Positions 55,721 through 64,000 of a DNA stretch of 64,000 bases are shown piece by piece; position 1 is the first letter of the stretch, and every line of letters begins with the position of its first letter. The translations under genes and the position numbers were made by a program. The stretch comes from Adiantum capillus-veneris (lineage: Eukaryota; Streptophyta; Polypodiopsida; Polypodiales; Pteridaceae), in the NCBI GenBank assembly GCA_014529385.2, contig CM043949.1, positions 111,331,977 through 111,395,976 on the forward strand. Reading direction: 5' to 3'. A model generated the notes under the pieces. It was not told the origin of the DNA, searched no databases, and worked only from the letters and a program-made list of their open reading frames with translations.

Positions 55721-56520
55721 GAAAGTAATTATTCCTGAAGTGTATTCATTGAGCGTATTATTCTCTATTTTCCGTTCAAAACCTACAAGCTTTGTAAAAT
55801 GGCCATGGGAAAGGGTCCCAAGTCTTTGGGTCAAAACCCTTAGTTTCTAAAGTAACATTATCATTATCTCAAAAGAGCTTTTGGACATCAACTATGAGCT
55901 GTAACTCTGCTACAACTTGTAATCAGCCTTCTCCTTGTGTGGTAATCAAAAATCGATTTTGATTAGTGCATTGTGTTCCTTGTCTCTTGCTCTTGAATCT
56001 AAGTGTAATCATTCTCAGTTTTTTTGTGGTTCGTGAAAACCTGTTTGTGAGCTAAATTCTTGGATTTGAGTGCTGAAATGCTTACTTTTTATGTTTTGAC
56101 CTTGAAAGAGTGTTTCTAAGCCATAGAGCTATCATTTTGAATAGTTTTGTTGTAGTTTTCTTCACATTTTTTGGGACGGATCGTGATTTTGATACCTCCT
56201 CTGATGGACACACAACTTGGTAGGATTGTACCCTTAGGCGTTGTAATGCTCCTCCTTAAGTTTCGTTGCATTCCGACTCTATTTGGATGTCAAAAAGGCA
56301 TGATGAGCTAAAGCAGTGAGATTGTACATAAGTAGATTTTTGGACTATAGAGCGATGAATTTTCTATAGTAGTCAATTGGGTAGTTCTGTAGGTTCACTT
56401 CTTAAAATTGACATCCTCAAAGAGTCTTCATGCCCCATCCCGATTTGCTTTCCTGAGTATTGACATACGTTAGTGTCAGATAGCTATGTTGTAGACGTCC
56501 GTCATGACGACCTGCTAACA
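55700..56520 (+). repeat. LTR copy, plus orientation
   Basis: Inverse partner of 50091-50890; the right end is ...CCTGCTAACA at 56520. It lies directly after a chromovirus remnant and directly before a primer site, so it may serve as the 3' LTR of one copy and the 5' LTR of another. Confidence 0.78.
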
Positions 56521-56521
56521 T

Positions 56522-56539
56522 TGGCGTTGTTGCTGGGGG
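56522..56539 (+). other. Primer-binding site, tRNA-Asp-like
   Basis: TGGCGTTGTTGCTGGGGG, one base after the LTR; resembles the tRNA-Asp site TGGCGCCGTTGCCGGGGA with three C-to-T type changes. Confidence 0.6.
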
Positions 56540-57249
56540 GTTCAATCCTTAGGTGGTGAGTGACCTAGTCGTATGGAAAAGCCTCCTTTTGAGAGATTTT
56601 GACAACCATTCCATTAACACTTAGGCAGTAAAGTAGCTAGACGAGGATTTAGTGCTTGTTAGAGACTGGAGTTGAGGACTGGCCAGTTCTACTATTTATG
56701 TGAGCAAAGAGAGTTGTGAGAGAGATGTAAAAGGCATTTCATTCTTTGGTTTTCTACCAAAATCCTAAGTGTGACCATAAATAGACTACTAAAGTACATC
56801 CAAAATTAGGAAATTGGAAAAAAACTTGGAAATCTAGTAAAATTTGGGAAAATTGAGCTTTTAGTGTTCCAATTTCAAAAAGGGGTGAGGTTTGGCTTCT
56901 ATAGGAAACAGAGAACCAACAGTAAAAAATTTATGACAAAGTGCTTCCAAACATGGATCGTGATCCATGTACCCGGTTGATTCTTGATAACTAGTGGAAG
57001 AACCTTGCCAAAAGATACCACAACAAAAAAGTGCAAAAAAGTTGATTAAAACACCAAAATTCTGCTAGTAGATAGCCAAAAACCGCAAAGCAGACACAAA
57101 ATTTTGCTTTTGGTTGGGCAAAAGTGATTCAAATTCAAAAGGATTTAGGGAAGAGTGTCACCATAACAATAACTATAATTTGACCAAGTTACATGTCAAA
57201 ATGAGGTCAAACATGGCAGTGAACAAGGTTTTATTGTAGCTCAAAGAAA
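56540..57249 (+). other. Internal leader, no gene seen
   Basis: AT-rich; no coding frame recognised between the primer site and the copia gag remnant. Confidence 0.5.
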
Positions 57250-59740
57250 AGGTGGGAACAATGTAACCACTTCTTATGGTTTTGCTACAAGTGGCAAAAG
57301 CTATGTTCCTAATGCTTCTGCTAGCAGCACTTTGTCTAGCAATTATAGTGATGTGATTATTGTAAAGCTAATAATCACTTGATCAAGCAGTGTTTGAAAT
57401 TAAAGGCAAAAGAGGCTAAGAAGAAAGAGGTTGGATATACTACAGGGTCCAATACAAGTGCAACGATTGTAGAGTCTTCTGTCAAAGGAGATTGTGGTAT
57501 TGATGTTGATGCACAATGGGCATTTAGTGCAGAGTGCACCTATAATCCTATTGTCCATGATGCATGTATGTTAATTGCTACAGATTCACATGTGTGGTAT
57601 ATTGACATTAGTGCTACAAATCACATTACCTCACATCATGATTTGTTTGCCTCTATTGAGTATGTCCCTCATGGGAATACGGTGACTTGTGCCAACAATG
57701 CCTCTTATCTTGTTGAAGGAGTTGGAAAGATTGTGCTTACTGCTTTAAATGGAAATTCTTTGACACGTGTTGATGCATTGTATATACCTAGGATAAAAAA
57801 GAACCCCTTGTCTGTATCTGCACTTGCTAGACTCGGTCTTGTAGTCAAATTTGTGGATGATAGATGTACAGTTCATGATCTTAGTTTTGGTGATAAGATT
57901 GTTGCATCTGGCCTTTTTGTTGTGGGTTATATAAGCTCACTTTGTATTACAAGTGTGGACAAAATTTTGCAAATGAAATTGCAGATTCAAGGGTTGTTTT
58001 AGATACAAATTTGTGGCATGCACATTTTGAACATTTGAATTTTTCCAGTTTTCTGTACTTGCAAAAATCTGATATGGTTGCTTCTTTGTCGCCTCTTGAA
58101 GCACCTGTGTCAAACATGTTTGTGAAGGCTATATTTTGGGTAAAACTCAACGTGCTATGTTTCCAAAGGATGGGTTAGTTCATGCTACATGCAGATTGCA
58201 ACTTGTGCATAGTGATGTTTGTGGGCCCATGCAAACTTCGTCCTTGGGCAATTACCTTTACTTGGTGACTTTCATTGATGATTACTCCAACCATGCATGG
58301 GTATTTCTGCTTAAAGTGAATTGAAGCTTTTATATGCTTCAAAGAATTTTTGGCTATGGCTGTAAATGTCTCGAAATGTACTATGGGCACCCTTTGTTCG
58401 GATCGAGGGGGGGAGTATATGTCTCATGAATTTAATGCATTTCTGGCTAGTTGTGGGATAAACCACCAATGTAAAGTGCCTTATACACCTCAGCAAAATG
58501 GTGTTGCTGAGAGGAAAAACAAGTCACTTGCGAAAACAGCACAATGTATGGTCAGAAGAAGTCAAGCTTTGCCGCATTCGTTTTGGCTTGAGGCCATCAT
58601 GTGCGCCACTTATGTACTTAACAGGTGTCCTACAAAAGCTTTGCAGTCTATTACTCCATTTAAACCATGGCATGGTAGAAAGCCTTCTATTGAGCACATG
58701 CATGTTTTTGGTTGTTTGGCATATGCTTTGGTGCTACAAACACAGCTCAAAAAATTGGATGGTAAGGCTGTCAAATTTATTTTTGTTGGTTATAGTGCTG
58801 AAAGCAAAGGCTAGAGGTTGTATCATCCGCAAACAAAGTGTATCTTGGTCTCACATGATATTGTATTTGTGGAAGACTCTGTTCAGCCCTTGTCGTCATG
58901 TACTAGAGATAGTAATGTCAGCTCACAAGACATTTATGCCACTTTGTTGCCTCTTTTTAGTGGTGGGTTAAAATGTGAATTCCAATGACGCAAATGTACA
59001 GCCTATGGGGGTTTTTGAAAATGTTACAGATCAGCCTATTACTGATGCAGATGTACATGATGTACTTGATGAGGAAAGGGATGAAAATGAGCAGGCTAGA
59101 GGTATGCCAAAATGGTTGGTGCACACTCTGTGTGAGAATAAATTGGATGCACCTTTGTCTAGTCGTACTGGTTCAGGTTCTTGCCATGCCTCTTATGCAT
59201 CAGATTGTTATGCTTTGGCTATGTCTAGCTTATGTGATATAGAGGAACCTCTATCTTTTGATGAAGCACAAAATTCAAAAAATTAGATGACAGCCATGCA
59301 ATCAGAATATGATGCACTCATAGAAAATGACACATGGACTTTATGTGATTTGCCTCCTAGAAAAAATGCCATTGGTACATAGTGGGTTTACAAGCTGAAA
59401 CGCAAGTCAAATGTTAAGGTTGATCGCCATAAGGCTCGACTTGTTTCAAAAGGCTATGCGTAGCAGAAAGGCATAGATTATGAAGAAACTTTTGCTCCCA
59501 CTTGTTGTATGACTACTGTTCATTTTCTATGTACATTGGTAGCTCATTCTGATTGGGATGTTCATCAATCCGATATTGTTATTTCTTTCTTGAATGGTGA
59601 CATTTTCTAGGAATTCTATGTAACACAACCTTGTGGTTTTGTCAAGAAAGGAGGACAAAGTGTGTAGATGTAAGAAGGCTTTGTATGGGTTGAAGCAATC
59701 TCCTTGTGCTTGGTATGAGAAAATTGACACTCAAATATGG
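57250..59740 (+). pseudogene. Second copia element, gag to RT, truncated
   Basis: Plus strand. A Gag zinc knuckle at 57352-57393 (CDYC..H..C, CX2CX4HX4C). Protease at about 57600-57640 reads WYIDISATNHIT, with the usual DSGA changed to DISA. GAG-pre-integrase region at 57990-58130 (LWHAHFEHLNF) lacks its Cys pair. Integrase: VHSDVCGPM (58207), CSDRGGEY (58397), NGVAERKN (58498). RT from about 59285 (YDALIENDTWTL, WVYKLKRKS, HKARLVSKGYA) to LYGLKQSPCAWYEKI near 59720. The YVDD box and RNase H are missing; a tandem repeat begins where RT stops. Several TAG codons. Confidence 0.88.
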
Positions 59741-59749
59741 TATGAGCGG

Positions 59750-60140
59750 TTAAAATATGTGCTAAAATGTGTTGTATCAGCCACACAGTCCATTTTAATG
59801 CATAGTATGATTCAGGACTGTCCAAACCATACTGGATGGCTATGACAATTTTCACGGGTGGGGGTGAGCACCACTTTCTCACCCCTAAAAAGTTACACAA
59901 CAATCCAATATGGTATGGGTAATCAAGGCCCATACTATGCACTAAAATGGGACATATGGCTCATATAACCCATTTGAGCGCATAGGATGGGTCGGGATCG
60001 CCCAAATTATATTGGATGACCATGAGACTTTGCATGAGTGTATGTGAGCACCATTTGGGTGGTTGAGGTCCATACTTTGTGCTAAAATGAGACATATGGC
60101 TTATACAACCCATTTTAGCTCTTCTATCATGCATTAGGAT
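59750..60140. repeat. ~180-bp degenerate tandem repeat
   Basis: Repeated words: TGCTAAAATG.GACATATGGCT.ATA.AACCCATTT, GGATGACCATGA.A.TTT and GTGAGCACCA.TT. Two full and one partial unit, starting about 59756, 59938 and 60078. It begins directly inside the truncated copia RT. Confidence 0.78.
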
Positions 60141-60169
60141 ATGATCATGTGGTATTGTTGGCTCTTTGG

Positions 60170-61090
60170 CCATGTACATGGGCCTTTATATGGTTGTCTA
60201 TTTTCATCTATATGATTATATTTATGGCCATATATGTGGACCTTTATATGGTCATCTACATTGGTATCCTTTATATATGTGGACCTTTAGCTTTATGTCC
60301 ATATATGTAGACCTTTTTATGGTCATCTATGTTGGTATCCTTTATAATGGATTATGACATGCTTGTCTATATAGTTTCTATATGGGTGTTTATATGGTCC
60401 TCTACAAGTGCATCTATGATTTTTTCTGTATGATTATCTAAATAATTGTCTGCATGGACATATACATAGTTAACTATGTAAAGATTGGTTGTCTATGTGG
60501 ATCATCAATATGATCAGCTAGTTTCATCAATAGGGTCATCTTCATTGCTATCTTTCTATGATGGATTATGATATCAGCGTCTTTATAGTGGCTCTATGGA
60601 AATCTATACTAGCCTCTATATGGTTTTCTACATTGTCATCTACATGGATCAACATATGATTGTCTATAATATGGTTGTCTCTATGACTATCTACATGGGA
60701 ATTTATATAGTCCTCTACATTGGCATCCATTTGGTCATGTTAATATAGTGCTATCCTTTTTCCACAGACCACATGTATATGGTACTCTATATGGTTAATT
60801 CTATGCTAGTCCATATGGTTAGTTCTACGATCTTCTATATAGGAATACATATGGTTATCTATATGGTTGATGGTATGATCCTCTATATGATCATCTATAT
60901 GGTTTCTTATAGGATTGGTCCAAGCCCTTTTAAATGGTTCTTTGTATGGTTATCTAGATTGTTATCTATATTGTCTTTTAGATTATTTTCTATACCATCA
61001 TCTTTATTGTTGCATATATGGTCAACCAAATTGGTGTCTACTTAGGCAACTAGCTCATCATCTATATGGACAACTAGATTTTCATCAACT
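60170..61090. repeat. TATATGGT-TATC minisatellite, ~900 bp
   Basis: Degenerate short units such as CTATATGGTTATCTATATGG and TTATATGGTCATCTACAT fill the region. Open frames across it (for example 60773-61045) encode Tyr/Met/Val repeats and are not genes. Confidence 0.85.
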
Positions 61091-61107
61091 AAAATTCAAA
61101 AAGAAAA

Positions 61108-61108
<1 letters not shown>

Positions 61109-61162
<54 letters not shown>
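61109..61162. repeat. (CT)n microsatellite
   Basis: About 54 bp of uninterrupted CT. Confidence 0.97.
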
Positions 61163-61166
<4 letters not shown>

Positions 61167-61490
61167 TCTTTATTTCTATCACCAAGGGGATCCAAGGGGG
61201 GCGGCCATAGCTATCTAGCCCCCCTTGGGCGGGGACTTTAGGGACAATGCCCTCGAAGGTTGGAAATAGATGCATTTTTGGATATGAATTTGTATATAAT
61301 TTTACAAAAAATGATATGATATTTATCATGTGGTGGCGGGACTCTTATATACATTGTATAAGGAGAGAGAGAAAGAGAGGGAAAAAGAGTCTCAATAATG
61401 ACAAGGAGTGAAAGAGATTTGATCCAAACATTCTCTGAGTTAGACAAGGTCCAAAAGGTATATGCACGCATGTGGATCCATGTTCAATCA
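61163..61490. other. Unannotated spacer
   Basis: No coding frame or RNA gene supported. Confidence 0.5.
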
Positions 61491-61496
61491 TCTATG

Positions 61497-61850
61497 TAAC
61501 TCTCACCAAGTTCCATGTAACTCACCAAGTTGCACAGCATGAAAACAATCAGAGATGTGTCCGTGTAACTCATCAAGTTACGTGGACTTCGTATGTGACA
61601 ATCTCGTTAGATTTTCCATGTAACTCATTGAGTTACGTGGCCTACCTATGTTGGCACTGACATGTTACTTGACGAGCTACGTGGCAATGCCGCGTGCGCA
61701 TCTACGTGGGAATAATATGTTGCCTTTGTGGCATGACCACGTCACTCGACGAGTTACTTGGATCCACTTTCCAGTAGCTTGTTGAGTTTTAGTAGTATGC
61801 CACGTGTTGCAAGTTCCTGCTTTGGGTGCGAGGGTAACTCGACAAGCTAG
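61497..61850. repeat. Series of palindromic 17-mers GTAACTC-N3-GAGTTAC
   Basis: Copies: 61565-61581 GTAACTCATCAAGTTAC, 61620-61636 GTAACTCATTGAGTTAC, 61664-61680 GTTACTTGACGAGCTAC, 61741-61757 GTCACTCGACGAGTTAC and 61834-61850 GTAACTCGACAAGCTAG, plus weaker ones near 61497, 61517 and 61781. CGTGG often follows. Spacing is uneven (28-85 bp). Confidence 0.8.
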
Positions 61851-62429
61851 CTACATTGCGGACGTCACGCTTGGGCGCGGGCTGCAGGAAGTGTGTACAC
61901 TCTATCTTACATACAACCATCCTCATATGTCTTACAAGGCACATTTTCTTAATTAATGGTGCAATCTTCACATAAAAAGATTTTGTTTCTCTCAAAGAAA
62001 TTCAAATATTATCAAGGATAATATTTTAGTGGATCTCATCCAGCATGGTACATACGATCGGTCGTTCTCCCAAGCGAGGTGCTCCTTGCTTACCCATTCT
62101 ATGTGTCCCATAAACCATAACTGATGATGACATTTCAAAGTGGAACTTTTGAAGAAGTACTCAATAGAAATGAAAAGAGATGGAGGTGTCTCTGACTTAT
62201 TTTGGGGAATCCACATTCTCAAGATTCTTAATTTGGGTCATGGCTTGCATGAGAGAGAATTTGAAAACCAAATTTCTACCACATACATTAGCCTAAGACT
62301 TAGTTGTTCAAATAATTTTTCATCTCTTACATCACAACTCACGGTGTTAAGCTTCTCCGAGGGGGGGGGTCACTGTAGGTAAAACCTATATATCGTGTGC
62401 ATTAAAGAACTATTTATAAAACCTCTTAG
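61851..62429. other. Unannotated spacer
   Basis: Contains a run of nine G at 62361-62369. The 80-codon plus frame at 62140-62382 has no recognised motif. Confidence 0.45.
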
Positions 62430-62795
62430 CTATGAATTTCTCACCAATAAAAGGGACCTTTTTCCTATTCCATATGTGAATTTTTCCTTCAAGATCAATT
62501 TTTCAACACCCTTCTGTATGTGAAAATGTGAGAAAATATAGAATAAATAAATCCCTACTATTGAATCCATATGATATGCATTTTTTAATGTATTGACCCC
62601 TTCAAGAAAATGCTCATCTTTTACAAAGAAACCCATACACTGAGCGAAAAAATCCGAGTGCAAAATATTTTTGTGGAAAGGTAAAGAGAATTGTAACACA
62701 AGAATCTTTTTTGTATTAAGCCTTGCCATAATCTCAAGCGCATATAGTCCAACAAAATGGTCAATCAATAGAAGGTGATCATTGCAACAATACAA
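62430..62795 (-). CDS. Unassigned ORF, F-box/Sel1-like pattern
   Basis: 121 codons, minus strand, intact from Met to stop. The segment ILHSDFFAQCMGFFVKDE, then LEGVNTLKNAYHMDSIVGIY, has the look of the repeat-like C-terminal region of plant F-box proteins of the At2g35280 type (extra helix pairs with a G..L..A pattern). That resemblance is from memory and weak. No F-box is visible. It could be a gene fragment carried by repeats. Confidence 0.3.
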   Translation of the reverse strand: MYCCNDHLLLIDHFVGLYALEIMARLNTKKILVLQFSLPFHKNILHSDFFAQCMGFFVKDEHFLEGVNTLKNAYHMDSIVGIYLFYIFSHFHIQKGVEKLILKEKFTYGIGKRSLLLVRNS

Positions 62796-62799
62796 ATTC

Positions 62800-63030
62800 C
62801 TAATTGATTAAGTAACATAAGCTATCAAAACAATGTAAGTATAATAGGCACCCATCCTATAATGGCAATTGCAGGGGATTAAAAAAAAAGGTCAATCCAT
62901 AGAGGACCATAAACCTTAGCTCAAAAAGCCAATGTCATGTCAAAACTTTGGCCCCACAAAATCCCTATAACAACTCTACTTTTGTCAATGTTGCTTGATA
63001 CACTAACTTATGAGCTATAGAGTCCAACCC
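62800..63030. other. Unannotated spacer
   Basis: Nothing supported beyond an A9 run near 62881. Confidence 0.45.
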
Positions 63031-63036
63031 AAGGAC

Positions 63037-63264
63037 TCACAAATACACAAAATACATGTGTTTGCAAGGCACGTATGTGAGGCCCTTGTTGTCTCTTTTT
63101 TGGAAATCCTCACAAGTACACCAAGGGAATTCTGCAATGGTCACGACATAAGTAGCCCCCTTTTGAGAAAACCTAGGGGTGCTAACATGAAAAACATGCA
63201 GCACATTAGGTACCAATATAAGCTCTGTCACTAGTTGTGCTTGCATGAAAAACATGCGACACAT
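63037..63264 (-). pseudogene. SWIM zinc-finger fragment
   Basis: Minus strand. Residues ATYVVTIAEFPWCTCEDF then PCKHMYFVYL form a SWIM finger, CxC...CxH, as found in plant MULE/FAR1-type transposase relatives and in stand-alone plant proteins. The frame ends soon after the finger (TGA), and the upstream part is disturbed by a 58-bp tandem duplication at 63186-63300. Residual coding sequence probably extends to about 63400. Either a transposase remnant or a host gene piece. Confidence 0.72.
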
Positions 63265-63300
63265 TAGGTACCAATATAAGCTCTCTCATTGAAGTTTTTG
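63186..63300. repeat. 58-bp tandem duplication in the SWIM fragment
   Basis: CATGAAAAACATGC..CACATTAGGTACCAATATAAGCTCT occurs at about 63187 and 63245. Confidence 0.88.
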
Positions 63301-63530
63301 GTTAATTTCGACCTCCATCTAACATGATTTCCACCCTTAAATATAGCTTGGAAAGAAGTAGGCAGTGTTCTACATTGCCAACTAGGGTAGAGGTTTTGAT
63401 GTGCCGCTGCATTGTCACCTTGTAGCACAAATCCAATTTTTCACAGCATCTCAACCTCACATAAGAGCAGACATGTTTCTTCTTCCACAACTCACATCCC
63501 CAGGGCTGGCCCAGGAGATCCAATAATCAT

Positions 63531-64000
63531 CTCATTAATATTCCATGCATGAGTGTTACCGTCGTTGCAAAACCATACGAACCCCTTCACAATTCCTCTT
63601 GGTTTGGCACCCACAACATGATATTTTCTCCTCCCCCAAAAGCAAGGGGAAAGAACACCATTATGCACGTTATCTAACTTTTAGTTTATGAACCTACCGC
63701 TAGGCTCTCTCTACCAAATTGCCCAAACTGTCCGAGGCACCTTCTTCTCTAGCCAAATACTAGGAGTGGTGGAAGCATTTTGATTGCTATTGGTGTAGTG
63801 ACAATAATAAACTCTGGTTGATCAATCGCACCACTCCTATATTGCAACTAGCATAGAGTCTCTCTCTGTGTGTGTGTGTGTGTGTGTGAGATCACCAACC
63901 CGCCAATACCAAAATCGGGATGGGATCCTTGACAAGAAAAATCCAAGGAATAGACCTTTACCATTGACTTGGGTCTATAGCCGTAGAAGAAGACCTAGTC
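63531..64000. other. Window end, no gene seen
   Basis: Holds a (TG)n tract at about 63868-63890. No coding frame with a recognisable motif. Confidence 0.5.

Noticed and set aside
60773-61241. ORFs rich in Tyr, Met and Val or Ser-Leu
   Set aside because: Produced by the TATATGG minisatellite and the (CT)n tract.
61497-61850. CRISPR-like array
   Set aside because: Palindromic units are unevenly spaced and degenerate, there are no cas genes, and the surroundings are plant nuclear repeats.

Overview
The window is nuclear DNA of a land plant with a large, repeat-filled genome. The plant assignment rests on the mobile elements: CACTA (En/Spm) with a TNP2-type transposase, Ty3/gypsy with a second RNase H of the Tat type, Ty1/copia, a LINE, and LTR elements whose primer-binding sites match or resemble the plant tRNA-Asp 3' end. 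Many long (AG)n tracts and degenerate minisatellites are present. A fern or other non-seed plant would fit, but the sequence alone does not prove it. I see no intact host gene and no convincing rRNA or tRNA gene.

Layout. 1-1440: a decayed LINE (minus). 1485-2804: an unrecognised broken coding region (plus) followed by an LTR-like promoter stretch. 3690-4733 and 13131-14050: two diverged tandem copies of a ~1 kb repeat; the second copy is split by an 8.4 kb Ty3/gypsy element (4734-13130, minus, target duplication ACAAT) with a three-knuckle Gag and an extra ORF after integrase. 14763-45092 is a four-level nest. A decayed copia element (plus) is cut in its RNase H by an LTR element (17088-44925, minus, duplication TCATA). 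That element is cut by a CACTA transposon (25769-43571, duplication AAT). The CACTA is cut by a young Tat-type gypsy element (26211-35306, plus). 46567-49981: a collapsed LTR-gag-LTR element. 50091-50890 and 55700-56520: two copies of one LTR in opposite orientation, with a chromovirus RNase H-integrase remnant between them. 57250-59740: a second, truncated copia. 59750-61860: tandem repeats, a TATATGG minisatellite and a series of palindromic 17-mers. 62430-63530: an unassigned ORF and a SWIM zinc-finger fragment.

The most unusual item is the LTR element at 17088-44925. Without its insertions it is about 10 kb. It has good LTRs, a tRNA-Asp primer site, a polypurine tract and target duplications, but I find no reverse transcriptase, RNase H or integrase. 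It instead carries one long decayed reading frame (22958 to about 18005, minus) built of degenerate Y-x-D-x-x-G-x-x-Y repeats, a zinc knuckle with unusual spacing and a possible retropepsin C-terminal half. It looks like a large non-autonomous element with a structural protein I do not recognise. Almost all of its premature stops are TAG where CAG would fit, the mark expected from deamination of methylated CHG sites.
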